Of a DNA stretch of 64,000 nt, positions 41,564-49,980 are shown in pieces. The translations under genes were made by a program, and so were the position numbers. Numbering within the stretch: the stretch's first letter is position 1; every line of letters starts with the position of its first letter. This stretch comes from Vulcanimicrobiota bacterium. Its GTDB lineage: Bacteria; Vulcanimicrobiota; Vulcanimicrobiia; Vulcanimicrobiales; Vulcanimicrobiaceae. The notes beneath the pieces were generated by a model. The model saw nothing but the letters and a program-made list of their open reading frames with translations, was not told the origin of the DNA and did no database searches. The stretch lies in the NCBI GenBank assembly GCA_003140215.1, contig PLJL01000007.1:23980-87979 (forward strand). The letters are read 5' to 3'.

Positions 41564-42312
41564 CGTTGACTGGCGGCTCCGATCGCAATCGCTTCGAGGA
41601 GCTGAAGGCGCTTCTGGCTGGCCTTCCGGATTGCGCCACGGTCGCGCCGCTCGATTGCCGTTTGAGCGGATTCCCTTCATTCTTTCCTGGCGGCCCAGGA
41701 TTTTGCGGTAGCGAATTTCCCGTTGGCGGTGTCATGTTCATCGGCAACAACTTCGGCACGATTGAGCAGTATGATGCTTTGCCGTCAACCGTTCGCGAGT
41801 TTGAGCCCGAGGTCACAAAGCGCACCGAAAACAAGACGTGGTGGGATTTATGGTACCTCGTTCTACCGGAGTCGGGTATCCCGATAGAGAGGTGCTTTTT
41901 CACGAACGCGTACCTTGGTGCGATCGTGACAGACCCCGAACGCGCGGCGAAGGGGAAGAAGACGAGGAACGTCGGGGCTCTCAGGGCCGAGCGAGCCTAC
42001 AGGAGCGCTTGCATTTGCGCGCTCGCGGGGCAGGTTCGCATTGCTGAGCCGCATCTAATCGTGCTCATGGGCGGTCACGCGCCCAAGGCGTTTGCACAAG
42101 CATTTCCGCAGTTTGGACCTTTCGCGAAGGGCGGTGTAGCGGCAATGCAGCGACGGCAGCCTATCGGTGGGAACGCGCTGGCCTTAGCACCAGAGCTGCG
42201 CGCTCGCGTGCTTGTTCTCCAACATCCGTCGAACCCACGGAGCGATACGTCGAAACGCGAGCAGGGTCGGCTTCTGAAAGCGGCTTACGGCGCTGCAGGC
42301 GTACAAGCCTAA
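41560..42312 (+). CDS. Uracil-DNA-glycosylase-fold protein B
   Basis: 250 residues from a TTG that overlaps gene A. Clear UDG-superfamily order: GGVMFIGNNFGTIEQYD (motif 1), ERCFFTNAYLGAI, AEPHLIVLMGGHAPKAFA, and ARVLVLQHPSNPRSDTSK (motif 2, HPS.P.S). Motif 2 is well kept, so base excision or at least DNA binding is plausible. A third, decayed family member lies at 24345-25125. No nuclease gene is coupled to it. Confidence 0.72.
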   Translation: MTLTGGSDRNRFEELKALLAGLPDCATVAPLDCRLSGFPSFFPGGPGFCGSEFPVGGVMFIGNNFGTIEQYDALPSTVREFEPEVTKRTENKTWWDLWYLVLPESGIPIERCFFTNAYLGAIVTDPERAAKGKKTRNVGALRAERAYRSACICALAGQVRIAEPHLIVLMGGHAPKAFAQAFPQFGPFAKGGVAAMQRRQPIGGNALALAPELRARVLVLQHPSNPRSDTSKREQGRLLKAAYGAAGVQA

Positions 42313-42336
42313 GATAGCCCTCCCTTCACCGTCAAT

Positions 42337-42831
42337 CTAACGCCGCGGCGTAGCACCGAGCGGCCACACCTTCTTTGCGATTGACTTGAACTGGGATATC
42401 CCTAGCGAGTTGCGCTCGTTACGAGCCTTCGAACCTGGCGCTTCAAGCCTCACAAGAACGTCTTCACGTCGCGCCTGCCAAATCTCAATGGCCTCGTAAG
42501 TCGCACGATCTAACAATACAAGTAGAACCCATTCAAAGTCGGAGTCGCACTTGATCGACGACATGCGACCTTTATATGGCTCACTTCGATCGACGGCTCG
42601 CCCTTTGATTTGATACCGTTGCGTTTGTCCGTCGCTCTCAAGAATCGCGTCGAAGTAGGCGGTACGGACTTCGGTTAGCGTTAATCCGAGCTTCTCTGCC
42701 GCCTCAAGTTCTGCTACCTCGCCAGTTACGCCCAGTGGCTTGCCCGTGAGCGTGTAGTAACGAACGGCAAGGGCCTTGGCCTCACGCAGCAGCGCCTTAA
42801 GAGCTTCGGACTCCGCCTCAAGACTCGGCAT
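42337..42831 (-). CDS. DUF6998-like, putative PD-(D/E)XK protein
   Basis: 164 residues. An N-terminal helix pair (LKALLREAKALAVRYYTLTGKPLGVTGEVAELEAAEKL) is followed by FDAILESDGQTQRYQIKGRAV, with D61 and Q74-x-K76 arranged as in degenerate PD-(D/E)XK folds, and then by EWVLLVLLDRATYEAIEIWQARRE. This matches what I recall as DUF6998, a small family of unknown function found beside restriction genes. It converges with UDG-like gene B. Confidence 0.6.
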   Translation of the reverse strand: MPSLEAESEALKALLREAKALAVRYYTLTGKPLGVTGEVAELEAAEKLGLTLTEVRTAYFDAILESDGQTQRYQIKGRAVDRSEPYKGRMSSIKCDSDFEWVLLVLLDRATYEAIEIWQARREDVLVRLEAPGSKARNERNSLGISQFKSIAKKVWPLGATPRR

Positions 42832-43004
42832 GCGTCGCCGCTTCGGCCTGTTCCGGAACGGTCCCCGTCACACGCGCACCGAGACGTGCCGTTAGCGCGG
42901 CCTAGTGAATAATCCGGGTAGAGCTCCGGCTTTTGTAAGGGGCTACCGCCGTCGCGGTCCGGAGGCAACGTCCTCCGAGAGGTGGGTCAAATTTAGACCG
43001 GCGT

Positions 43005-43487
43005 TTAGACGAGTAGGCGGCGATCGTACGAGAAGTGATCGATCTTCCACGTGATCGCTGCGAATTGCGGGTGTAACGGATTGATGAGCACGTTTTGCTC
43101 TGGCGCCACGACCGGGAGAATCGCGGAAGGAACGGCGAGGCCCACGGACCCTCCGCCGGCAATCCATGCATCGCCAATCGCAGGGAGAGCGGCGGGCGCT
43201 GGAATATGGCGCCAATCGGGCGGTAGTGTAGCGCCGGCGCCGGCTAGAGAAATGACGGCGTGGTCAGCGACTTCGGCGGTGACGACAACCAGCTCGGGTG
43301 GTGAAGCTACGTCAAAGTCCGATGGATCGATATGTGCAAGGAACTCGAGCATCGCGAGCGTCGTCGTCGATGACGTGTAGGCCATGCGCGTTCTCGGACT
43401 GGACCAGCGCCCTCCAACCTGAAAGGACCCCTCTCCGTCGAGAGGGGTCCCTGCGTACTTGCGATACGCGATCCGGTAGATGTGCAA
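43005..43487 (-). CDS. RES-domain toxin
   Basis: 160 residues. The name-giving residues are all present: R27 in FQVGGRWSSPRTRMAYTS, E48 in AMLEFLAH, and S121 in AVPSAILPVVAPEQNVLINP. RES toxins degrade NAD+ (phosphorylase or hydrolase activity) and stop growth. The start lies 11 bases after the upstream Xre/MbcA-type antitoxin stop, the normal order for this TA type. The gene is full-length and apparently active. It is among the last genes of the accessory stretch before rpsK. Confidence 0.93.
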   Translation of the reverse strand: MHIYRIAYRKYAGTPLDGEGSFQVGGRWSSPRTRMAYTSSTTTLAMLEFLAHIDPSDFDVASPPELVVVTAEVADHAVISLAGAGATLPPDWRHIPAPAALPAIGDAWIAGGGSVGLAVPSAILPVVAPEQNVLINPLHPQFAAITWKIDHFSYDRRLLV

Positions 43488-43498
43488 CGGCGAGCGGC

Positions 43499-43945
43499 CT
43501 AGCTGTATCCACCCAAGAGAGCGCGGGTGAGGACGGCTTCAACCTCACGCGCGCCGACGTCGGTCTGCAGAAGCGAGATCGGCTCGACGCCGCCCAACGC
43601 GGGGTTCGATTTCTGTAGCCATCGTCCGACTGCGGCCCACGACCCGAGGGCTTCGTTCCCGAGCGACGCTATCCGACCGAGCCGAATGGTCCGCTCCGAC
43701 TCGACGAGGTCGAGACGCTGTCCTTTGCCGCCCTTTCGGCGCCGAATCGTGCTCCGGGCAATGCCGACTCCATCGAGGATCGCACGCTGCGTAGCTCCCA
43801 AGACAACGATGGCGTGGTCGAGGGCGGCAATCGGCAGGCCTTCGTGTATCAGCGTATCCAGATCTCGATCGGTGCGGATGGACCGCCGGCCAAGGGTCGC
43901 TTCGCCGCCCAGGATCGAAACAAGGTTTTCGAAATTGTGCGCCAT
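43499..43945 (-). CDS. Xre/MbcA/ParS-type antitoxin of the RES pair
   Basis: 148 residues from ATG 43945. The N-terminal part is a helix-turn-helix-like domain (LDHAIVVLGATQRAILDGVG, ARSTIRRRKGGKGQRLDL). The C-terminal toxin-binding domain has the typical W...NPALGGVEPISLLQTDVGAREVEAVL and ends GGY. It neutralises the RES toxin encoded directly downstream and probably represses their shared promoter. A longer open frame upstream has no coding character and overlaps the rpsK promoter region on the other strand. Confidence 0.9.
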   Translation of the reverse strand: MAHNFENLVSILGGEATLGRRSIRTDRDLDTLIHEGLPIAALDHAIVVLGATQRAILDGVGIARSTIRRRKGGKGQRLDLVESERTIRLGRIASLGNEALGSWAAVGRWLQKSNPALGGVEPISLLQTDVGAREVEAVLTRALLGGYS

Positions 43946-44062
43946 CTGGACACTCAGTATGCTCCATTTGAGCGCAAAGTTCAAGTGTCCCACGTCGGTA
44001 GGGCCCTGATGCTTGCCTTGGTTATCGACGAAGACCCCGGCAAAGGGGCGGGGATCGTGGCC

Positions 44063-44086
44063 CATGCTTCGACGGGGCTCAGCATG
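44063..44086. repeat. REP-like palindrome, copy 1
   Basis: Short hairpin with 6-bp arms CATGCT/AGCATG around the core CTTCGACGGGGCTCAG. The same core recurs at 45463, 48935 and, inverted, 53488. It lies between the antitoxin gene and the rpsK promoter. Confidence 0.6.
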
Positions 44087-44143
44087 ACAATAATGGGCTC
44101 GGGGTTGTCCCGAGCTATGCCGGTCACAAGCTATGTCGGTCGC

Positions 44144-44172
44144 TTGTCGATCGGCTCGGGCTGTGGTAAAGT
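44144..44172 (+). promoter_or_regulatory. Promoter for rpsK-rpsD
   Basis: TTGTCG (44144-44149) and TAAAGT (44167-44172) are separated by 17 bases. The start near 44180 leaves a leader of ~160 bases before rpsK, long enough for a ribosomal-protein autoregulatory structure. It explains how the distal half of the alpha operon is expressed away from rpsM. Confidence 0.65.
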
Positions 44173-44338
44173 AAGCCGTTGTGTCCGGCCGCGGACGCGA
44201 CGCGCGTTCGCGCGCCCACCGCATTCGCCGTGCGGGTGGAAAACGAGGTCGGACGTCGAGTGAGATGCTCGCGTGCCGGTCGAGGCGACGACACCTGGCC
44301 GCGCCGGGCAAGATAAACCACCAGAGAGCAGTTTTCTT

Positions 44339-44734
44339 TTGGCCGCGAAGAAGCAAACCAAGACGCGCAAGAAGCGCGAGTTCAAAAACGTCGGATCGGG
44401 CGTCGCGCACATTCACTCGTCGTTCAACAACACGATCGTGACGATCACCGACAACACCGGTTCGACGATCGCCTGGGCCTCGGCCGGCAACCTCGGCTTC
44501 AAGGGCTCGAAGAAGTCGACGCCGTTCGCCGCGCAGATGGCCGCTGAGGCCGTCGCGCGCAAAGCGATGGAGCACGGGATGAAGACCGCCGAGGTCTACG
44601 TCAAGGGTCCCGGGGCCGGGCGCGAAGCCGCCATTCGTTCGCTGCAGGCCGCCGGTCTGGAGATCACGCTCATCAAAGACGTCACGCCGATCCCGCATAA
44701 CGGCTGCCGCCCGCCGAAGCGCCGTCGAGTGTAA
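44339..44734 (+). CDS. rpsK: 30S ribosomal protein S11
   Basis: 131 residues from the TTG at 44339 ([17 protein letters not shown]...), preceded by AGAGAGCAG. The frame is open further upstream, but the S11 family begins here. The core [55 protein letters not shown] and the end [16 protein letters not shown] are intact. S11 lies in the platform of the small subunit. Its usual 5' neighbour rpsM is 39.4 kb upstream; rpsD follows normally after 18 bases. Confidence 0.97.
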   Translation: MAAKKQTKTRKKREFKNVGSGVAHIHSSFNNTIVTITDNTGSTIAWASAGNLGFKGSKKSTPFAAQMAAEAVARKAMEHGMKTAEVYVKGPGAGREAAIRSLQAAGLEITLIKDVTPIPHNGCRPPKRRRV

Positions 44735-44752
44735 GGGAGTTTAGAGAAAAAG

Positions 44753-45412
44753 ATGGCCCGTTACACCGCAGCCGTGTGCCGCCTGTGCCGCCGCGAAACC
44801 GCGACGTCCAAGACCGGCGAAAAGATCAAGCTCTTCCTCAAGGGCGACCGCTGTCTGTCCAAAAAGTGCGCCGTCGAGCGGCGTGGGACCGCGCCGGGGC
44901 AGAAGACGCAGAACACCAAGACGCGTCAGAAAGTCTCCGAGTACGGCCGCCAGCTGCGCGAGAAGCAGAAGATGCGCCGCTACTACGGCGTGCTCGAGAC
45001 GCAGTTCCAGAACTACTTCCGCGAGGCTCAGCGCGTCAGGGGTAAGACCGGCGCGACCTTCCTGCAGATCCTCGAACGCCGGCTCGACAACGTGATCTAC
45101 CGCCTCAACCTCGGCGCCAGCCGCGCGCAGGCCCGGCAGCTGGTCACGCACCGCCACTTCCGCCTCAACGGCCGCATCATCAACGTGCCGTCGATCATGG
45201 TGAAGCCCGGCGACGTGATCTCGATCGCCGACCGGTCGAAGTCCAAGGATCTGTTCGGCGCGCTCGTCGAGACCGCGAAGAACCGCCGCCATCCCGAATG
45301 GCTCGAGTTCAACGAGACGGACGCGACCGCCAAGGTCGTCGCCCTCCCGTCCCGCGAGCAGATCGACACCCCCGTCGACGAACAGTTAATCGTCGAATAC
45401 TACAGCCGCTAA
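44753..45412 (+). CDS. rpsD: 30S ribosomal protein S4 (zinc-binding form)
   Basis: 219 residues. The N-terminus keeps a zinc site (C9, C12, C34, C39), so this is the C+ variant. The S4 RNA-binding domain is seen in [42 protein letters not shown] sequence, followed by [15 protein letters not shown]4 nucleates small-subunit assembly and in many bacteria regulates the alpha operon. A 145-base gap with a REP-like palindrome separates it from rpoA. Confidence 0.96.
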   Translation: MARYTAAVCRLCRRETATSKTGEKIKLFLKGDRCLSKKCAVERRGTAPGQKTQNTKTRQKVSEYGRQLREKQKMRRYYGVLETQFQNYFREAQRVRGKTGATFLQILERRLDNVIYRLNLGASRAQARQLVTHRHFRLNGRIINVPSIMVKPGDVISIADRSKSKDLFGALVETAKNRRHPEWLEFNETDATAKVVALPSREQIDTPVDEQLIVEYYSR

Positions 45413-45458
45413 TCCCCTAATACCAACCCCACCAACCGTTAGGCGTGCGATCGTGGCG

Positions 45459-45481
45459 CACCCTTCGACAAGCTCAGGGTG
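45459..45481. repeat. REP-like palindrome, copy 2, between rpsD and rpoA
   Basis: Arms CACCCT/AGGGTG (6 bp) around the core CTTCGACAAGCTCAG. It lies in the 145-base rpsD-rpoA gap, inside the operon. Confidence 0.65.
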
Positions 45482-45557
45482 ACAAAAACAAACCTGGGCT
45501 CGTTCGCGGGACTGCGCTGCGGATAACGTAAACGGAGAAAGACTCAACGAAATCAGT

Positions 45558-46484
45558 ATGACCGTTCTTGAAGCGCCGGCCGGCGCAAACATCGAAGTCC
45601 GCGAGCGCCGCGAGAACTTTGCCAAGTTCGTGATCGAGCCGCTCGAGCGCGGCTTCGGCATCACGCTGGGCAACGCGCTGCGCCGCGTGCTCCTGTCGTC
45701 GATCCCGGGCGCCGCCGTGACCTACGTGAAGATCGACGGCGTGCTCCACGAGTTCTCCACCATTCCAGGTGTGGTCGAAGACACCGTCGACTTGCTGCTC
45801 AACCTCAAGGGCCTTCCGATCAAGCTCAACACGGAAGATCCCAAGGTGCTCTCGCTGCAAGTCAGCGGCTCAAAGGAAGTCACCGCCGGCGACATCGCTC
45901 CCGATGCCGACGTCGAGGTCCTCCAGCCGACCTACCACATCGCGACGCTGTCGAAGAAAGACGCGAAGCTGTCGATGGAGATCGGCATCGAGAAGTCGCG
46001 TGGATACGTCACGTCCGACAAGCAGCGCAACATCGAGCACATGATCGGGCTCATCCCGATGGACTCGATCTTCTCACCGATCCGCAAGGTCAACTTCAGC
46101 GTCGACGATACCCGCGTCGGTCAGTCGGTCGACTTCGACCGCCTCACGTTGGAGATCGAGACCAACGGCTCGATCACCCCGGACGACGCGCTCTCCGAGG
46201 CGGCTCAGATCCTCACCGAGGAGCTGCGCTTGTTCATCGGGTTCTCCACCGAGGAGAAGCCGGTTGCAACGGCGCCCGCCAGCGAGTGGGACGTGCCGGT
46301 CGAGACGCTGAACCTGTCGGTCCGCTCGTTCAACTGCCTCAAGCGCGCCGGCATCTCGAAGGTCTCGGAGCTGCTCGACATGACCGAAGACGAGATCATC
46401 AAGATGCGCAACTTCGGCAAGAAGTCGCTCGACGAGATCAAGCAGGTCTTGGAGGAGCGGGGACTCTCGCTCCGCCAGGCTTAG
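45558..46484 (+). CDS. rpoA: RNA polymerase alpha subunit
   Basis: 308 residues. The N-terminal dimerisation domain includes FVIEPLERGFGITLGNALRR and VLLSSIPGAAVT. The C-terminal DNA-binding domain has the helix-hairpin-helix set LSVRSFNCLKRAGISKVSEL followed by MRNFGKKSLDEIKQVLEERGLSL. Alpha nucleates polymerase assembly and contacts UP elements and activators. rplQ follows after 10 bases, the standard order. Confidence 0.97.
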   Translation: MTVLEAPAGANIEVRERRENFAKFVIEPLERGFGITLGNALRRVLLSSIPGAAVTYVKIDGVLHEFSTIPGVVEDTVDLLLNLKGLPIKLNTEDPKVLSLQVSGSKEVTAGDIAPDADVEVLQPTYHIATLSKKDAKLSMEIGIEKSRGYVTSDKQRNIEHMIGLIPMDSIFSPIRKVNFSVDDTRVGQSVDFDRLTLEIETNGSITPDDALSEAAQILTEELRLFIGFSTEEKPVATAPASEWDVPVETLNLSVRSFNCLKRAGISKVSELLDMTEDEIIKMRNFGKKSLDEIKQVLEERGLSLRQA

Positions 46485-46494
46485 GTAAGGAATC

Positions 46495-46848
46495 ATGCCG
46501 CATCAGCTCGCCAACAAGCGTCTCTCGCGCACCGACGGCCACCGCAAGGCGCTGCTTCGCAACCTCGCCACGTCGTTCTTCAAGTACGAGAAGATCGAGA
46601 CCACGTCGGTCAAGGCCAAGGAGATCTCCAAGGTCATCGACCGCCTCATCACGCAGGCGCGCCGCGGCGATCTCCATTCCCGGCGGCTCGCGGCCTCGTA
46701 CCTGACCGAGGAAGCCGTCGCGAAGAAGCTCTTCGAGCAAATCGCGCCCGCGCTCAAGGACAAGGCCGGCGGCTACACGCGCATCACCAAGACGCGCGTC
46801 CGCCCCGGCGACGCGGCCGAACTGTCCATACTGGAGCTCGTAAAGTAG
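46495..46848 (+). CDS. rplQ: 50S ribosomal protein L17
   Basis: 117 residues, the compact bacterial form. MPHQLANKRLSRTDGHRKALLRNLATSFF, the TTSVKAKEISKVIDRLIT region and the end GGYTRITKTRVRPGDAAELSILELVK are conserved. L17 lies near the peptide exit. Last gene of the alpha operon here; a 104-base inverted-repeat structure follows at once. Confidence 0.96.
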   Translation: MPHQLANKRLSRTDGHRKALLRNLATSFFKYEKIETTSVKAKEISKVIDRLITQARRGDLHSRRLAASYLTEEAVAKKLFEQIAPALKDKAGGYTRITKTRVRPGDAAELSILELVK

Positions 46849-46850
46849 CG

Positions 46851-46954
46851 CTCTAGCAATTCTCTCGGTCGCTGGCGTCGTCGCTACGCCCCTCACGTGC
46901 CCTAGCACGCTTCGGGGCTAGGCTCCTAGCCAGCGACCGAGATAATCGCTAGAG
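46851..46954. repeat. Long inverted repeat between rplQ and trpE
   Basis: Two 26-base arms, 46851-46876 and 46929-46954, are complementary at 24 of 26 positions and enclose a 52-base loop that can itself pair (GCCCC with GGGGC). The arms start 3 bases after the rplQ stop and end 16 bases before the trpE start. The structure could terminate the ribosomal operon, act as a trp leader, or be a small palindromic mobile element. There is no T-run. Confidence 0.7.
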
Positions 46955-46970
46955 TAGGGGCTACCCTCCT

Positions 46971-48359
46971 ATGCTAGTCACGGACGAGCCGCTTAGTCTG
47001 ACCTCCATTACGCGATCGTTCGTCGCGGACAGCATCACGCCGATCTCCGCGTACCTCGCCCTGGCTCAGCCGGGGCGTTCGTGTATGCTGGAGTCGGTGG
47101 AGGGAGCCGAGCGGCTCAGCCGGTTCTCGTTCATCGGGCTCGACTACCTCGAGACGTTCTCGATCGATCGCGACGCGGGGATGCTCGAGCGAATCCGCGC
47201 TGCGACGGGCCGCTATGCGCTCGACCGCGGCGACCTGCCGTTCCCCGGCGGCGCGGTCTGCGTGTTCACCTACGACGCGGCGCGTGCGCTCGAACCCGTC
47301 CTGCGCCAGGCCCAGGACGCCGGCGACGTTCCGCCGCCCGACGTGCGCTTCGGGGACGTGCTCGTGGTGATCCCGGGGACGTGGCTGGTCTTCGACCACT
47401 TCACGCACAGCGTGACCCTGATCGGGTTCGCACGCGGCGAGGGCGAGCGGGCCGCGGTCGAGGCGCGGCTCGATGCCTACGTCGCACGGCTGCTCGACCA
47501 CCGGCTGACGATCCCGGGCGCGGTGCGGGCGGACGGCCCGGTCAGCGCGTCGATGGACGAGGCGACCTTCGTCGAGCGCGTCGGGCAGGCGAAGCGCTAC
47601 ATCTACGACGGCGATGCATACCAGCTGCAAGTCGGGATCCGCTTCTCGTGCGCGCTGGGCGGAACCGCGTTCGATTTCTACCGCCAGATTCGGGCCCGCA
47701 ACCCGTCGCCGTACATGTTTTACGTCGAGCACGACGGGCGTGCGGTGTTCGGCGCGTCGCCCGAGTTTTTGGTGCGGCTCGACGGACGGACCGCGCGGAT
47801 TCGGCCGCTCGCCGGGACGCGGCCGCGCGACGCCGATCCCGAGCGCGACGGGCGCGTCGCCGACGAGCTGCTGGCCGACGACAAGGAGCGCGCCGAGCAC
47901 GTGATGCTCGTCGACCTGGCGCGCAACGATCTGGGCGCGGTGTGCCGCATCGGCAGCGTGCGCGTCGACGAGCTCATGGTCATCGAGCGCTACTCGCACG
48001 TGATGCACATCGTGTCGAGCGTCGTCGGCGAACTGCGCGACGACAAGGACGCGCTCGACCTGTTCGCCGCGGCGTTCCCGGCCGGGACCGTTACCGGGAC
48101 CCCCAAGATTCGCGCGATGCAGCTGATCGACCGGCTCGAGCCGGTGGCCCGCGGTTTTTACGCCGGCAGCGTCGCGCACCTCGACTTCGACGGCGACCTG
48201 GACTCGTGCATCATCCTGCGTTCGGTGGCCGTCGCGAACGGCCGAGCGTACTGGCAGGCCTCGGCCGGGATCGTCGCCGACAGCGTTGCGCGCACCGAGT
48301 ACGCCGAAGTACTCGCCAAGACCGGGATCGTGCGCGCCGTGTTAGGGATCGATCCATGA
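46971..48359 (+). CDS. trpE: Anthranilate synthase component I
   Basis: 462 residues. It makes anthranilate from chorismate with ammonia from TrpG. The chorismate-binding half shows IYDGDAYQLQVGIRFSC, PSPYMFYVEHDGRAVFGASPEFLVR, IRPLAGTRPRD, ERAEHVMLVDLARNDLG, and the end FPAGTVTGTPKIRAMQLIDRLEP. The N-terminal domain has MLESVEGAERLSRFSFIG, near the usual Trp feedback site (LLES). The stop overlaps the trpG ATG by 4 bases. Confidence 0.95.
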   Translation: MLVTDEPLSLTSITRSFVADSITPISAYLALAQPGRSCMLESVEGAERLSRFSFIGLDYLETFSIDRDAGMLERIRAATGRYALDRGDLPFPGGAVCVFTYDAARALEPVLRQAQDAGDVPPPDVRFGDVLVVIPGTWLVFDHFTHSVTLIGFARGEGERAAVEARLDAYVARLLDHRLTIPGAVRADGPVSASMDEATFVERVGQAKRYIYDGDAYQLQVGIRFSCALGGTAFDFYRQIRARNPSPYMFYVEHDGRAVFGASPEFLVRLDGRTARIRPLAGTRPRDADPERDGRVADELLADDKERAEHVMLVDLARNDLGAVCRIGSVRVDELMVIERYSHVMHIVSSVVGELRDDKDALDLFAAAFPAGTVTGTPKIRAMQLIDRLEPVARGFYAGSVAHLDFDGDLDSCIILRSVAVANGRAYWQASAGIVADSVARTEYAEVLAKTGIVRAVLGIDP

Positions 48360-48961
48360 GGCTGTTGCTCGTGGACAACTACGATTCGTTCACCTGGAAT
48401 CTCGCGCATCTGTTCGGCGGGATCGACGGCGTCGAGGTGGACGTGATCCGCAACGACGACGCACGGCTCGCCGACGGCGTGACTACGCAGTACGACGGCG
48501 TGATCGTCGGGCCCGGTCCGGGCCGGCCCGCCGAGGCGGGTCGGACGCTGGCGCTCGTGCGCGAAGCGGCGGTGGAACGGCGGCCGTTCTTCGGCGTGTG
48601 CCTCGGGCTGCAAGCGATCGCCGAGGCGTTCGGCGGCCGCATCGTCCACGCACCGCAGCAGATGCATGGCAAGACCTCGACGATCACGCACGACGGCGCC
48701 GGCGCGTTTGCGGGCGTACCGTCGCCGCTGCAAGCGACGCGCTACCACTCGCTGTGCGTCGATCACGACGGCTTTCCCGCCGTGCTGCGCGCCAACGCGG
48801 TGAGCGAGGACGGCGTGATCCAAGGACTCGTGCACCGCGAGCTGTGCATGTCCGGCGTCCAGTTCCATCCCGAATCGGTCCTGACGGCCGACGGGCGTCG
48901 CATCGCCGAGAACGTCGTGCGCGAGATGCGCGCCCTTCGACCGGCTCAGGGCAGGCTGTGA
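48356..48961 (+). CDS. trpG: Anthranilate synthase component II (glutamine amidotransferase)
   Basis: 201 residues. Class I amidotransferase with DNYDSFTWNLAH at the start, IVGPGPGRPAEAG, the nucleophile Cys in FFGVCLGLQAIAEAFGG, and His/Glu in GVQFHPES. The last residues (MRALRPAQGRL) come from a REP-like palindrome (48932-48952) that forms the 3' end of the gene, so the natural C-terminus has been rewritten. trpD begins inside the stop (GTGA). Confidence 0.95.
   Translation: MRLLLVDNYDSFTWNLAHLFGGIDGVEVDVIRNDDARLADGVTTQYDGVIVGPGPGRPAEAGRTLALVREAAVERRPFFGVCLGLQAIAEAFGGRIVHAPQQMHGKTSTITHDGAGAFAGVPSPLQATRYHSLCVDHDGFPAVLRANAVSEDGVIQGLVHRELCMSGVQFHPESVLTADGRRIAENVVREMRALRPAQGRL
48932..48952. 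repeat. REP-like palindrome, copy 3, inside the end of trpG
   Basis: Arms GCCCT/AGGGC around the core CTTCGACCGGCTCAG. It is translated as the last ~10 codons of trpG and ends 6 bases before the trpD start codon. Confidence 0.65.
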
Positions 48962-49980
48962 ACGACTATCCCGGCCTGCTGCGCGGCGTCCTGGCGGGGC
49001 AGGATCTCACGGCCGACCAGATGGCGGACACCATCGGTGCGATCATGGACGAGACGCTGTCGGCGGTGCGGGCCGCGGCGCTCTTGGCGGCGCTGGCGGC
49101 GAAGGGCGAGACCGTCGATGAGGTGGTGGGCGCGGCGCGCGCGATGCGCGAGCGCAGCGTGCGCGTCGAACACGGCCTGCCGCTGGTGCTCGACATCGTC
49201 GGAACCGGCGGCGACAACGCGCACACGATCAACATCTCGACGGCGGCGGCGTTCGTCGTCGCGGGCTGCGGGGTGCCGGTGGCCAAGCACGGCAACCGCG
49301 CCGCGTCGAGCGCCTGCGGCAGCGCCGACGTCCTCGAGGCGTTGGGTGTGAAGATCGACCGCTCGCCGGAGGAGTCTTCACGCGCGCTGCGCGAGCACAA
49401 CATCGCCTTCTTGTTCGCGCAGCGCCACCACCCGGCGATGCGCGCGGTCGGGCCGATTCGGCGCGAGCTCGGCGTTCGCACGATCTTCAACGTGCTGGGC
49501 CCGCTGACCAATCCGGCCGGTGCGAACCGCCAGATGATCGGCGTTGCTCGCCCCGAGCACGTCGCGCTGGTGGCCGATGCGCTGCGCGAGCTGGGCGGCG
49601 AAGCGGGCGCGGTCATCCACGGCGCCGACGGGCTCGACGAGATCAGCGGCGAGGCGCCGACCGACGTGTCGCAGTTCGACCGCAACGGCGTACGGCGCTG
49701 GACGCTCAACCCGGCCGATTACGGCGTGCGGGCATCGCGCGCCGAAATACTCGGTGGGGACGCCGCCACCAATGCGGCGGCGCTGCTCGCCATCCTCGAT
49801 GGCGAGCGCAGCCCGCGCGCCGATTTGGTGTTGCTCAACGCGGCCCTCGCACTGGTGGTCGCGAGCGAGGCCGTCGACATCGAGGACGGGATGGCCCGCG
49901 CCCGCACGGCGGTCGAGACCGGCCGCGCCCGAACAGCCCTCGACGCCCTTCGCGCCCAACGCGAAACGGAGTTGGTATGA
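48958..49980 (+). CDS. trpD: Anthranilate phosphoribosyltransferase
   Basis: 340 residues from GTG 48958, which overlaps the trpG stop. It joins anthranilate to PRPP. The signatures DIVGTGGDNAHTINISTAAAFVVAGCGVPVAKHGNRAASS (GTGGD, NIST, KHGN), the FLFAQRHHPAMR loop and FNVLGPLTNPA are present. Catalytic region and length are standard. The trpC ATG overlaps its stop. Confidence 0.96.
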   Translation: MNDYPGLLRGVLAGQDLTADQMADTIGAIMDETLSAVRAAALLAALAAKGETVDEVVGAARAMRERSVRVEHGLPLVLDIVGTGGDNAHTINISTAAAFVVAGCGVPVAKHGNRAASSACGSADVLEALGVKIDRSPEESSRALREHNIAFLFAQRHHPAMRAVGPIRRELGVRTIFNVLGPLTNPAGANRQMIGVARPEHVALVADALRELGGEAGAVIHGADGLDEISGEAPTDVSQFDRNGVRRWTLNPADYGVRASRAEILGGDAATNAAALLAILDGERSPRADLVLLNAALALVVASEAVDIEDGMARARTAVETGRARTALDALRAQRETELV

